Positions 8,201-17,025 of a DNA stretch of 64,000 bases are shown piece by piece. The notes beneath the pieces were generated by a model, which was given only the letters and a program-made list of their open reading frames with translations, did no database searches and was not told the DNA's origin. Position 1 is the first letter of the stretch. Each line of letters starts with the position of its first letter. The position numbers were made by a program, and so were the translations under genes. Source of the stretch: Anaerolineales bacterium (GTDB lineage: Bacteria; Chloroflexota; Anaerolineae; Aggregatilineales; J027); contig JACKCI010000001.1 of NCBI GenBank assembly GCA_020634155.1, positions 1,674,001-1,738,000 on the forward strand, written 5' to 3'.

Positions 8201-8630
8201 GGCGATTGACCAATGCATCAAGTGCCGCCATGTAACTATACCAGCCCAAGCCGCAAATCTGCCCTATGCAGACAGGCGTGATGAGCGAGGTGTGGCGGAA
8301 GGGTTCGCGGGCATAGATGTTGGATAGGTGGCATTCAATCGTCGGCAGGGCCACCGCCGCGATAGCATCACGCAAGGCCACCGAGGTATGGGTATAGCCA
8401 CCGGGGTTGATAATGAGGCCATGCGCCCAAATCATGGCATCCTGAATAAAGTCAATCAGGGTGCCTTCATGGTTGGATTGGTGCATGGTTAGCTCCACGC
8501 CAAGACTCTGAGCGCGTTGTTGCAGACGTTGGTTGATGTCATCGAGTGTGAGAGAGCCGTAAACCTCTGGCTCACGGGTACCGAGCAGATTCAGATTCGG
8601 GCCATGTAGCAGTAAAAGTTTAAGCGTCAC
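8175..8630 (-). CDS. aroQ: 3-dehydroquinate dehydratase, type II
   Basis: A 151-residue type II dehydroquinase that converts 3-dehydroquinate to 3-dehydroshikimate, step three of the shikimate pathway. Motifs: LLLHGPNLNLLG (about residues 5-16), catalytic Tyr24 in REPEVYG with Arg19, QSNHEG, the NPGGYTHTSVALRDA block, and ECHLSNIYAREPFRHTS with the catalytic His. The GTG at 8630 is preferred: it follows GGAGG by 7 nt and aligns with family N-termini, while the longer ORF to 8672 adds unrelated residues. It overlaps the aroKB stop by 11 nt and is the last gene of the aromatic operon. The 3' end overlaps the convergent VTT gene. Confidence 0.95.
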   Translation of the reverse strand: MTLKLLLLHGPNLNLLGTREPEVYGSLTLDDINQRLQQRAQSLGVELTMHQSNHEGTLIDFIQDAMIWAHGLIINPGGYTHTSVALRDAIAAVALPTIECHLSNIYAREPFRHTSLITPVCIGQICGLGWYSYMAALDALVNRLTAGPSLD

Positions 8631-10182
8631 GTAGGGCCTCCAAGATGTCGATAATCGCTTCAGGGGGGACATCGCGCACGCTAGTCGGTTGACCTAAGCC
8701 GCGCAATACCACAAAATAAGAACGCCCCCCTTGCCATTTTTTGTCGGTGTGCATCGCCTCCCAGATAGCCGTCGGGGATAGCTCACGGTAGCGCGTTGGC
8801 AAACCAACACGGGCGACGGTAGCCTCAATCTTAGCGCTGGTCTCGGCATCCAATAGCCCTAAGCGCTGCGAGAGCCACGCCGCAGCCACCAACCCAACCC
8901 CCACCGCGTCCCCGTGCCGCCATGTATAGCCGCTGACCTGTTCGATGGCATGTCCAAAGGTATGACCTAGATTAAGATAGGCGCGTTCTCCCTGCTCATA
9001 GGGGTCACGTTGCACAATGTCAATTTTGACTTGGACAGCGGCACGGATGCGCTCAACCAGCGGCAGGCTATCATCCAACAAAGCAGGGTTGGCGAGAAAG
9101 GCATGTTTAATGAGTTCAGCCATGCCAGCCCGCATCTCTTCCGGCGGGAGGGTTTGGAGGACAGCAGGGTCAACCAAGACCAATTCGGGCTGCTTGAAGG
9201 CCCCCACCAGATTCTTGCCTGACGGAATATCGACCCCGACTTTGCCCCCCACCGAGGAATCGACCATTGCCAACAGGGTGGTGGGAATCTGCACCAAGCG
9301 CACGCCGCGCATATAGGTAGCTGCCACATAGCCGATGGTATCCCCGACCACCCCACCCCCAAGGGCCACGATTACCCCACCGCGGTCAAGGCCATGTTGG
9401 GCCATTTCAGTATAGAGGGCGTTGACAGTATCCAGATTTTTGTGGGTCTCGCCATCAGGGATTATCACAATGCTGGCATTGGGCAGTTGGCGGGCAAGCT
9501 GCTCGGCATAGAGTGGCCCCACGCGGTCATTGGTGCCGATGATGACACGCCGTCCACTGAGGCCGTAACAATCGAGCCACTCGGCAAGAGAAGCCAATGC
9601 ACCTTCTTGAATGACTAGGGGATAGGAGCCTTCGGGGGAGCGGACGCGCTGCTCATGGGTGCGCTGCTGACGGTCACGCTGCCAAAGGGCGATGATGGTA
9701 TCGGCAAGGGCGGCGGGGGCTTGGTCACTGGTGTCGATTTGCCAATGGAAGGTCTGATAGACGGGGCGACGGGCCGCTAATAAGTGCTCAATTTCCGCGA
9801 GGGGGTCAGCGACAGCCAGCAAGGGACGGGATAGACCATCTTGTTGGGCGCGGTAATAGATGACCTCTGGACGGGCGTTGAGGCAGACAATGGTGGCGTT
9901 GGCTTCCAATAGCTGGCGGTTGGTAGGGTTCATGAGTAGCCCCCCACCCGTGCTAATGACCAAGGGGCGCGGGTCAGCCGCTACCTCGGCACAAATCGCC
10001 GCCTCCCATGCACGGAAGCCTGCCTCGCCGAATTGCTCAAAGATAGCTGGGATGCTCAGGCCAGCGCGGGCGGTGATGAGAGCGTCGGTATCGACCAAGG
10101 GGGTTTGGGTGCGCTCGGCAATTAGGGCGGCAAGGGTGGTTTTGCCTGTTCCCATAAAGCCCGTCAAGACCAGCTTATTCAT
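8620..10182 (-). CDS. aroKB: Bifunctional shikimate kinase / 3-dehydroquinate synthase
   Basis: A 520-residue fusion. Residues 1-170 are shikimate kinase: Walker A GFMGTGKTT (8-16), shikimate-binding D31xD33, R57, GGG (79-81) and the lid Arg in SRPLL. From about residue 180 comes dehydroquinate synthase: GGGVVGD for NAD, SSVGGKVGVD, and zinc ligands in AELIKH, LNLGHTFGHAIE and the WRHGDAV segment. The two halves catalyse steps five and two of the pathway. The ATG at 10180-10182 overlaps the aroC stop by 8 nt. Longer in-frame sequence to 10314 is the aroC region read in another frame. AroK-AroB fusions are known in Thermotoga and some other bacteria. Confidence 0.96.
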   Translation of the reverse strand: MNKLVLTGFMGTGKTTLAALIAERTQTPLVDTDALITARAGLSIPAIFEQFGEAGFRAWEAAICAEVAADPRPLVISTGGGLLMNPTNRQLLEANATIVCLNARPEVIYYRAQQDGLSRPLLAVADPLAEIEHLLAARRPVYQTFHWQIDTSDQAPAALADTIIALWQRDRQQRTHEQRVRSPEGSYPLVIQEGALASLAEWLDCYGLSGRRVIIGTNDRVGPLYAEQLARQLPNASIVIIPDGETHKNLDTVNALYTEMAQHGLDRGGVIVALGGGVVGDTIGYVAATYMRGVRLVQIPTTLLAMVDSSVGGKVGVDIPSGKNLVGAFKQPELVLVDPAVLQTLPPEEMRAGMAELIKHAFLANPALLDDSLPLVERIRAAVQVKIDIVQRDPYEQGERAYLNLGHTFGHAIEQVSGYTWRHGDAVGVGLVAAAWLSQRLGLLDAETSAKIEATVARVGLPTRYRELSPTAIWEAMHTDKKWQGGRSYFVVLRGLGQPTSVRDVPPEAIIDILEALRDA

Positions 10183-11371
10183 AGCCAAAGCGCCAGTCGG
10201 TGTTGTGGAGGGCGATGTCGTCGAGGGTACCCCGTTTGAGAGCGACAAAGCGCGGCAACATCTCGGCAATCGAATCACCACCGAGCTTCTCCAGCAAGGC
10301 ATCGGCAAGCACAAAGGCCGCCATTGCCTCTAGGATAGGCACAGCGCGGGGGGTGGCGCAAAAATCGCTGCGTTCATAGGTGGTCGTGTCGGGTTGTCCG
10401 GTAGCAAGATTGACCGATTCAAGGGGGGTTAGGGTGGTACTGATAGGCTTCATGGCAGCGCGGATGACCAACGGTTCGCCAGTAGTCATGCCGCCTTCCA
10501 AACCACCTGCACGGTTGGTGCGGCGGGCGAGGTGTCCATCATCGGTGCGGGTGATGCGGTCATGAACTTGGGTACCCCGCAGACGGGCGTTCTCAAAAGC
10601 CGCGCCCATCTCAACGCCCTTGATGCTCTGCACACTGCACATGGCGGCAGCAAGGCGTCCGGTCAAGCGGCGGTCATAGTGGACATGGGAGCCAAGACCG
10701 ACGGGTAGATTCAGTACCACCACCTCAATGACCCCGCCAAGGGTGTCTTTATCAACCTTGGCTTGGCGGATGGCCTCGCGGATGGCTTCGGCGGCGTGAT
10801 GGTCAGGACAACGCACATCAGAGGCTTCAGCGGCCTCAAAACGGGCAGGGTAATCATCAGGCAAGGTTTGAGCGACCACCCCACCAATCTCGGTGACATA
10901 GCCACCTACAACAATGCCAAACTGGGCAAGGAATTGACGGCAGATAGCTCCAACCGCCACCCGCATGGTGGTTTCACGGGCGCTGGCACGCTCCAAGGCA
11001 AGGCGCAGGTCATCATAGCCATATTTGAGGGTGCCTGTTAAATCAGCATGGCCGGGACGCGGCGTGGTCATGGGCGGGATGTCTTTCTCAGCCCAGTTCT
11101 TCCAATCGCGGTTCTCAACTATTAAACTGATGGGGCCGCCAGTGGTTTGGCCTGCCATCCAGCCGCTGGTGATACGGGCGTGATCGCGCTCAATTTGCAT
11201 ACGACCCCCGCTGCCATAGCCCTGTTGGCGGCGCAGGAGTTGGGCATCGATGTCATCGGGTGTGAGGGGGAGTCCAGCGGGCATCCCTTCTAAAATGGCG
11301 GTGAGCAGGGGGCCATGACTCTCGCCTGCGGTCAAGAAACGCAAACGGCTATTCAAGGCCCAATGCCCCAT
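10175..11371 (-). CDS. aroC: Chorismate synthase
   Basis: A 398-residue chorismate synthase, which makes chorismate from EPSP with reduced FMN. Motifs: FLTAGESHG with the catalytic His, RRQQGYGSGGRMQIERD, PRPGHADLTG, RASARETTMRVAVG, and DRRLTGRLAAAMCSVQSIKGVEMG, followed by NRAGGLEGGMTTGEPL. The ATG at 11371 lies inside the end of the pentapeptide gene (23-nt overlap) and has no clear ribosome site; a TTG 15 nt later, just before SRLRFLTAGES, is an equally good start. It is followed by aroKB with an 8-nt overlap, consistent with coupled translation in the operon. Confidence 0.97.
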   Translation of the reverse strand: MGHWALNSRLRFLTAGESHGPLLTAILEGMPAGLPLTPDDIDAQLLRRQQGYGSGGRMQIERDHARITSGWMAGQTTGGPISLIVENRDWKNWAEKDIPPMTTPRPGHADLTGTLKYGYDDLRLALERASARETTMRVAVGAICRQFLAQFGIVVGGYVTEIGGVVAQTLPDDYPARFEAAEASDVRCPDHHAAEAIREAIRQAKVDKDTLGGVIEVVVLNLPVGLGSHVHYDRRLTGRLAAAMCSVQSIKGVEMGAAFENARLRGTQVHDRITRTDDGHLARRTNRAGGLEGGMTTGEPLVIRAAMKPISTTLTPLESVNLATGQPDTTTYERSDFCATPRAVPILEAMAAFVLADALLEKLGGDSIAEMLPRFVALKRGTLDDIALHNTDWRFGYE

Positions 11372-12086
11372 CTAGCACAGCGTTTTCAAGGTTCGTGCGA
11401 TAGAGGGTTGCACCTGTGAAATTGGCTCCTTGGAGGTTGGCACCCTCAAGGTTAGCCTCGGTCAAGTTGGCCCCGCGCAGGTCAGCATTGGCAAGGTCAG
11501 CTTGGATGAGGACAGCGCTGGTTAAATCGGCGCTCTTGAATTTGGCCCCCACGAGATAAGTTCCGATGAGCCGTGCGCCCGTCAGATTGCATTCGGTCAG
11601 GTCGGCGCGTTCAAGGCCCGCCTCGGTGAGTTGAGCGCCAGAGAGATTGGCGGAATAGAAATTGGCTTGGGTGAGATTGGCACGCTCCAAGAGGGTGCTA
11701 ATCATATACGACCCCTCGAAGTCCCCGCGCATCATCTCCGCGCCGCGCAGATTAGCGTGGGTGAAATTGGCGTATTGGGCCACGGTATCACGCATTTGGA
11801 CGCCCGCAAGATTGACGCGGTAGAGCTTGGCGTGGGCGAGATTAGCACCCTCTAAAAAGGCTCCTTCCATAACGGAATCGGTGAGATTGGCTCCCAAAAA
11901 GCGTGCGCCTGCAAAATTGGCTTGGGTGAAATCGCAGCGCTTGATGTTGGAATAATTCAGGATAGCCTCGGCAAGATTGGCTCCGGCAAAATCAAACCCT
12001 TCTAAATAAAGGCGCGAGAGGTCGTGGCCCGCTAGGTTACGGTCACCACGCAGTATATCAATCACTTGTTCACGGGTTAGTTTCAT
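11349..12086 (-). CDS. Pentapeptide-repeat protein inside the aro operon
   Basis: A 245-residue protein made almost entirely of A(N/D)LXX pentapeptide repeats from about residue 28 to 240, which fold as a right-handed quadrilateral beta-helix. There is no signal peptide or membrane segment. The first 25 residues (KLTREQVIDILRG) form a short helical cap. It overlaps aroE by ATGA and aroC by 23 nt, so it is translated as part of the aromatic operon. Pentapeptide proteins of this type are often DNA mimics or scaffolds, but no role in aromatic synthesis is established; function here is unknown. Confidence 0.92.
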   Translation of the reverse strand: MKLTREQVIDILRGDRNLAGHDLSRLYLEGFDFAGANLAEAILNYSNIKRCDFTQANFAGARFLGANLTDSVMEGAFLEGANLAHAKLYRVNLAGVQMRDTVAQYANFTHANLRGAEMMRGDFEGSYMISTLLERANLTQANFYSANLSGAQLTEAGLERADLTECNLTGARLIGTYLVGAKFKSADLTSAVLIQADLANADLRGANLTEANLEGANLQGANFTGATLYRTNLENAVLDGALGLE

Positions 12087-12922
12087 AAAATTAATCCTTG
12101 GATGGCTTCACGCATGACATCAACCGGAGCCTCGTGGCCTGTCCAGAGTTCAAAGGCACTGGCCCCTTGATAAACAAGCATCCCTAAGCCCCCGATAACT
12201 TGAGCGCCAGCCGCAGCCGCTTGCTGCATCCAGCGCGTTTGGGCAGGCCGATAAATAAGGTCATAGCAAATCGCTCCAGCGGGAATGGGTACTTCGGCAG
12301 GCCACGGCGAGTCCTCGACATGGGGCCACATCCCAACTGGTGTGCAGTTTACAATTAGGTCACTGGTTGGCGCAACTTGGGCCAAGGCGCTCAGGGGCTG
12401 GACAGTGATTTGGAGTTGGTGCGAGACTCCTTTACGGACATCCTCGCGCAGTTGCCACGCGGCCCCCTCCCGACGGGCCATGACGGTTACAGCGGCTCCC
12501 CGATTGGCAAGGCCGAGTACCACAGCATGGGCAGACCCGCCCGCCCCTAAGACCAGCGCCCGTTTGTGATAAACATCAATATGATGGGCGGCAAGGTCGA
12601 GCATAAAGCCGATGCTGTCGGTGTTATGGCCTTCTGAGCGACCATCTTCAATCAAAATGGTGTTAACAGCCCCAATACCACGTGCCGCGAGGCTGGCGCT
12701 ATGCAGCAGCGGAATCACGGCTTGCTTGTGGGGAATGGTGACATTAGCCCCAATATAACCATCTGCTGCCAGCGTGCGGAGACGGTCAGTGAGTTGGTCG
12801 GGTGGGGTCGGCAAGAGGTCATAATGCCACCCATTGAGACCCAAGGCTGCAAAGGCCGCGTTGTGCATGGCGGGCGATACACTATGCTCAACAGGCCATC
12901 CAATTAACCCTACTTTTGGCAT
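12083..12922 (-). CDS. aroE: Shikimate dehydrogenase (NADP+)
   Basis: A 279-residue enzyme that reduces 3-dehydroshikimate to shikimate. Substrate site: GWPVEHSVSPAMHNAAF near the N-terminus and NVTIPHK with the catalytic Lys around residue 66; GHNTDSIGF carries the conserved Asp. Cofactor site: VLGAGGSAHAVV followed by MARRE, whose Arg pair fits NADP. NCTPVGMWP and the C-terminal GLGMLVYQGASAFELWTG are typical. It starts 3 nt after the hydrolase stop and overlaps the pentapeptide gene by ATGA. Length is normal. Confidence 0.97.
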   Translation of the reverse strand: MPKVGLIGWPVEHSVSPAMHNAAFAALGLNGWHYDLLPTPPDQLTDRLRTLAADGYIGANVTIPHKQAVIPLLHSASLAARGIGAVNTILIEDGRSEGHNTDSIGFMLDLAAHHIDVYHKRALVLGAGGSAHAVVLGLANRGAAVTVMARREGAAWQLREDVRKGVSHQLQITVQPLSALAQVAPTSDLIVNCTPVGMWPHVEDSPWPAEVPIPAGAICYDLIYRPAQTRWMQQAAAAGAQVIGGLGMLVYQGASAFELWTGHEAPVDVMREAIQGLIL

Positions 12923-12925
12923 GGT

Positions 12926-13765
12926 TCAATCCATCAAAAAATCAACAACTAACTGATTAAAAGCCATACTGTGTTCAATTTGAGGCCAATGCCCGCACTC
13001 CTCAAAGATATGGCTCTGACAATCGGGCAGGCGTTGCTGGGCAACCTCGGCATGGGTGACAGGTACAGCGGCGTCTTGCTTGCCCCAAATGGTCAGGGAT
13101 GGCATCAAGACTTTATCCAAATGATTGAGGATAGGGTCAATGGCTTCGGGCTTAAAGCCGCGCATGTTGGTCGAGGTGCGGATGGTGTTGAGAGTGGTGT
13201 GGGTCAGGCCAGATAGAGTCGCCATTTTGTAGCCCCGCTCAATGCGCTCTGGGGTGATATGACGCTCATCATAGAAGGCCACCTTGAGGCCCCGCGCAAT
13301 GGCTTTCTTGGTGGGGTGAAAAAGCAATTCGCCCAACAGCGGCAAGGATAGTACCCGAAAGAGGCCCGCCACCTCGCGCCCAAAACCACCGCTACTGACC
13401 AATACCAGCTTATGGACAGATTCGGGATGCAGGAGAGCCAATTGCAGGGTGATAGCCCCCCCAAGGGAATGACCAATAATAGAGGCTTCCTCAAGGTCGA
13501 GAGCGTGCATGAAGGCCTGAACAAAGCCCGCCAGATAATGAAGACTATAGTCCACGTCGGGCTTTTCGGTATAGCCAAAACCGACTAAATCGAGGGCATA
13601 AACACGGTGCTGGGCGGCGAGGGCTGGAATGGTGAGTTCCCAATTCTCGACATAGCCCCCTAGCCCATGTACACATACCACTGCCGAGCCAGCCGCGCCC
13701 GCCTGCCAATAGCGGGTCTTGATGGTGCGGCCCGCATGGTCTACATCAACATAATCATCTTGCAT
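12926..13765 (-). CDS. Alpha/beta hydrolase inside the aro operon
   Basis: A 279-residue soluble alpha/beta-fold hydrolase. Oxyanion motif CVHGLGG (about 31-37), nucleophile elbow GHSLGG with Ser100, acid in WGKQDAAVP and His in ECGHWPQIEH near the C-terminus, so the triad is complete. The sequence resembles the family that includes meta-cleavage-product hydrolases and haloalkane or ester hydrolases; substrate cannot be called. It lies 58 nt after aroA and 3 nt before aroE. A role linked to aromatic metabolism is only an inference from position. No signal peptide. Confidence 0.85.
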   Translation of the reverse strand: MQDDYVDVDHAGRTIKTRYWQAGAAGSAVVCVHGLGGYVENWELTIPALAAQHRVYALDLVGFGYTEKPDVDYSLHYLAGFVQAFMHALDLEEASIIGHSLGGAITLQLALLHPESVHKLVLVSSGGFGREVAGLFRVLSLPLLGELLFHPTKKAIARGLKVAFYDERHITPERIERGYKMATLSGLTHTTLNTIRTSTNMRGFKPEAIDPILNHLDKVLMPSLTIWGKQDAAVPVTHAEVAQQRLPDCQSHIFEECGHWPQIEHSMAFNQLVVDFLMD

Positions 13766-13823
13766 ACAACAACCCCGCCGTACACTTTACAATTTTAACG
13801 TGATTGATTGTACCGCTTGTGGC

Positions 13824-15128
13824 TCAATCTACCCACTCGACATCGGCACCGAGTTGTTGCAAAACCTCGACAAAGCCGGGGAAAGAGTCATTGATGCAGT
13901 GGGCATCTTCAACGATAGTCTCGCCCATTGCCAACAAGCCCGCTACGACCATGCTCATAGCAACGCGGTGGTCGTTATGCCCATCAACGACAGCACCGCG
14001 CAGGTATTGAGGGCCGCTAATGACAAAGCCATCCTTGTTTTCTTGGACGGTTGCGCCCAGTTTGCGGAGTTCGGTAGCCATGACTGCAATACGGTCGGTC
14101 TCTTTGTAGCGCAGTTCTTCGGCCTCAGTGACGGTGGTCTTACCACGCGCTTGGGTAGCAGCCACCATCAAGATGGGGAACTCGTCAATCATGCGGACGA
14201 CCACTTCACCATTCACCGCAGTAGCCGTTAGAGGGCGTTGCTCAATCACCAAATCGGCAACGGGTTCACCGCCTTCGTCGCGGGGGTTGGTTTGACGAAT
14301 AGCGGCTCCCATTGCAGCAAGGACATCCAGCAGGCCCGTGCGGGTGGGGTTGATGCCAACATCCTCAAGGCAGATGCTGGTATTGGCATTCAAGGCACCC
14401 AGCACAATCAGGAAGGCAGCGGATGAGATGTCGCTGGCGATGGTCAAATCAAGGGGTTTCAAAGACGCGGGCGGGGAGATGGTGATATTGTAGCCATCGA
14501 CGTGGACATCCACGCCCATCGCCGTCAACATGCGCTCAGTGTGGTCACGCGAGGGGCCGGGTTCGATAACGGTGGTGGGGCTATCGGCAAACATGCCCGC
14601 CAGTAACAAGCAGCCTTTGACCTGCCCGCTGGCTATTGGCATCCGGTAGGTGATGCCATTGAGAAACGAGCCATTGATATAGAGCGGGGCGCAGCCTTCG
14701 GTGTCTTCAATATCGGCACCCATTATGCGAAGGGGTTCGGTAATACGGCGCATGGGACGACGGCGGAGTTGGTCGCTGCCATCCAGCACGCTGGGGAATT
14801 GCTGCCCACTCATGACACCCGCCAAGAGACGGATACCCGTACCCGCATTGACACAATCAAGGGGTGTATCGGCTTGTTCGAGACCCCCTAAGCCAACACC
14901 ATGCACAGTGAGGGTCGTCTCAGTGTGGCGGGTGATACGGACACCAAGCGCCTCCATGCAGCCGAGAGTAGCGAGAGTATCACCCGCAGGCAGGAAGCCA
15001 CGCACATGGGTATCGCCTGTAGCAAGTGCGCCTAAAATCAAGGCGCGATGGGAAAGAGATTTATCGCTCGGCACACGGACATTCCCTTGGAGGCCCTTGC
15101 CGGGTCTAACTCGTATTCGTGTTTTCAT
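13824..15128 (-). CDS. aroA: 3-phosphoshikimate 1-carboxyvinyltransferase (EPSP synthase)
   Basis: A 434-residue EPSP synthase, condensing shikimate-3-phosphate with PEP. Visible motifs: LQGNVRVPSDKSLSHRALI with Lys23, NAGTGIRLLAGVMSGQ for PEP, GSDQLRRRPMRRI, the central DISSAAFLIVLGAL, DEFPILMVAA and LRYKETDRIAVMATELRKLG, then DHRVAMSMVVAGL. It overlaps tyrA by ATGA. The sequence AGTGIRLLAG where others have NAGTAMR or NSGTT suggests the less common class of EPSP synthases, some of which respond differently to glyphosate; that is inference from one motif. Confidence 0.96.
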   Translation of the reverse strand: MKTRIRVRPGKGLQGNVRVPSDKSLSHRALILGALATGDTHVRGFLPAGDTLATLGCMEALGVRITRHTETTLTVHGVGLGGLEQADTPLDCVNAGTGIRLLAGVMSGQQFPSVLDGSDQLRRRPMRRITEPLRIMGADIEDTEGCAPLYINGSFLNGITYRMPIASGQVKGCLLLAGMFADSPTTVIEPGPSRDHTERMLTAMGVDVHVDGYNITISPPASLKPLDLTIASDISSAAFLIVLGALNANTSICLEDVGINPTRTGLLDVLAAMGAAIRQTNPRDEGGEPVADLVIEQRPLTATAVNGEVVVRMIDEFPILMVAATQARGKTTVTEAEELRYKETDRIAVMATELRKLGATVQENKDGFVISGPQYLRGAVVDGHNDHRVAMSMVVAGLLAMGETIVEDAHCINDSFPGFVEVLQQLGADVEWVD

Positions 15129-15985
15129 TTAAGAGAGCGTTCTCCATAACTTTTTGTATAATATCGTCGTGCTTCTACTATTTTACGCAGTTCTTCATTT
15201 AATTGATTGGGATTATCGAACAGAGCCTCTAAATCATCAAGTTGTTGGCGTAGGCGGGCGGTTAAGGTGCGGAGGTTGTCAGCATTGGTCATGAACATAC
15301 CCGTTATCATAGCAGCGTTGGTACGGGCGAGGCGGGTGGCACCATCAAAGCCCCCAGCCGCTAACTCAAAGAGGCGCGGGTCTTCCTCTGAAACCTCAAC
15401 GGCAAGGCGCATCAGGGCAAAATTCAATAAATGGGGCAAGTGGCTGGTCATGGCGGTTAAGTAGTCGTGCTGGTGGCGGTTCATCCACAGCGGGACGGCT
15501 CCGCAAGCGAGGGCGACTTGCTCGGCAAGGTGGCGGGCATGGGCGGTGGTGCGGGCCGTCTCGCAGAGGACAAAACGCGCACCGTGATAGAGGGTCGGGA
15601 TGGCATTGCTAAAGCCATTTTCAGCAAGGCCGCACATCGGATGACCGCCCACCGCCAAGACATCAGGTGGGAGATGGTCGAGGGCGTCACAAATCGCGCC
15701 TTTGGTGCTGCCAAGGTCAATGACCAGCGCCCCACTCCGCACCGTGAGGGTTTGGAGGTAGTCAACGATGCGGTGGGCGGGGATGGCGACAATCACGATG
15801 TCGGACTGCTCCCCACCCCCAATGGCATCAATCACCCCTTGCTGAAGGGCAGCTTGGAGGGTAGCGGGGTTGAGGTCGTCGGCGCTGATATAGCGGACAT
15901 GTTCCCGCACAGCCAGCGCCAACGAACCACCCATCAAGCCGAGGCCAATGATGTGCAGCTTAAAGTCACTTAAGTCATCACTCAT
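15125..15985 (-). CDS. tyrA: Prephenate dehydrogenase
   Basis: A 286-residue NAD(P)-dependent prephenate dehydrogenase, the tyrosine branch enzyme. N-terminal Rossmann motif IIGLGLMGGSLALAV (about residues 11-25), VIVAIPAH, IDLGSTKG, the catalytic GGHPMCG with His, and the helical C-terminal dimerisation domain from about residue 170. No ACT regulatory domain is fused, so feedback control probably rests on the operon attenuator and DAHP synthase. ATGA overlaps join it to aroF upstream and aroA downstream. The C-terminal tail after residue 260 is coiled and charged. Confidence 0.94.
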   Translation of the reverse strand: MSDDLSDFKLHIIGLGLMGGSLALAVREHVRYISADDLNPATLQAALQQGVIDAIGGGEQSDIVIVAIPAHRIVDYLQTLTVRSGALVIDLGSTKGAICDALDHLPPDVLAVGGHPMCGLAENGFSNAIPTLYHGARFVLCETARTTAHARHLAEQVALACGAVPLWMNRHQHDYLTAMTSHLPHLLNFALMRLAVEVSEEDPRLFELAAGGFDGATRLARTNAAMITGMFMTNADNLRTLTARLRQQLDDLEALFDNPNQLNEELRKIVEARRYYTKSYGERSLK

Positions 15986-17025
15986 GGGCGGGTCATTTCG
16001 GGTAAGGGCTGCGGCACCACGCGGTCAACCACCTCGCCTAGTTTGCGGATACGGCTCACCAAACGGGCGAAGCGTTCCGGCTTGAGCGATTGGCGACCAT
16101 CGGAGGAGGCAGTTTCGGGCGTCTGGTGAACTTCCAAAATCAAGCCATCGGCTCCCGCAGCAATCGCAGCCATGGAAACGCTTTCGACATATTCCCATTT
16201 GCCGGTGCCATGACTGGGGTCAGCGATAACTGGCAAGTGCGAGAGACTCTTGATCGCGGGGATGGCGTTGATGTCGAAGGTGTTGCGGGTCTCGGTTTCA
16301 TAAGTACGGATGCCACGCTCACAGACCATCACGCGCATATTGCCATGACTCAAAATATATTCGGCGGCCATTAATAATTCTTCGATGGTGCTGCTCATGC
16401 CCCGCTTGAGCAAGACGGTGTGTTGGCTTTGTCCGACAGCGTTCAGGAGGGTGTAGTTTTGCATGTTGCGGGCACCGATTTGCAGCACGTCGGCATATTC
16501 GCAGACCATCGGCACTAAGTTGGGGTCCATCACTTCAGTCACAATCGGGAGACCCGTTTGCTCACGGGCTTCGGCTAGGTAGCGCAGGCCTTCCTCGCCC
16601 ATGCCTTGGAAACTATAGGGTGAGGTACGTGGTTTGAAGGCTCCACCCCGCAGAGCAGTTGCCCCCGCCTCGCGCACAGCATGGGCAATCTCGATGATTT
16701 GTTCGCGGCCTTCGACCGAGCAAGGGCCAGCGATAATCGCCAGTTCTTTGCTGCCAACGGTCATGGCACCGAGGGGGATTTGGGTATTTTCGGGGTGGTA
16801 CATGCGGCTAGCGATTTTGTAGGGGTGGGTCACAGCCAGAACATCATGTACACCATCCATAGTGCTGAGTTGCTCACGGTCAAGGGGCCGACCGCGCCCG
16901 ATGACGCCGATGATGGTCTGTTGCTCACCTTCAGAGATGTGGACTTCGTAGCCCATCGCCCGAATGCGGGCAATGACATCGGAGATTTGGCGGGCGCTGG
17001 CGTTGGGGTTCATGATAACAATCAT
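15982..17025 (-). CDS. aroF: 3-deoxy-7-phosphoheptulonate (DAHP) synthase, type I-beta
   Basis: A 347-residue DAHP synthase, the entry step joining PEP and erythrose-4-phosphate. Residues 1-70 are the ferredoxin-like regulatory domain found in Thermotoga-type enzymes (MIVIMNPNASARQISDVIARI). The barrel follows: AGPCSVEG with the metal Cys, LRGGAFKPRTSPYSFQG, QIGARNMQN, LKRGMSSTIEELLMAAEYI, CERGIRTYET, IADPSHGTGKW and the final Glu-Val-His. Regulation by Tyr or Phe through the N-terminal domain is known for the family. Overlaps aroH and tyrA by ATGA on either side. Confidence 0.96.
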   Translation of the reverse strand: MIVIMNPNASARQISDVIARIRAMGYEVHISEGEQQTIIGVIGRGRPLDREQLSTMDGVHDVLAVTHPYKIASRMYHPENTQIPLGAMTVGSKELAIIAGPCSVEGREQIIEIAHAVREAGATALRGGAFKPRTSPYSFQGMGEEGLRYLAEAREQTGLPIVTEVMDPNLVPMVCEYADVLQIGARNMQNYTLLNAVGQSQHTVLLKRGMSSTIEELLMAAEYILSHGNMRVMVCERGIRTYETETRNTFDINAIPAIKSLSHLPVIADPSHGTGKWEYVESVSMAAIAAGADGLILEVHQTPETASSDGRQSLKPERFARLVSRIRKLGEVVDRVVPQPLPEMTRP

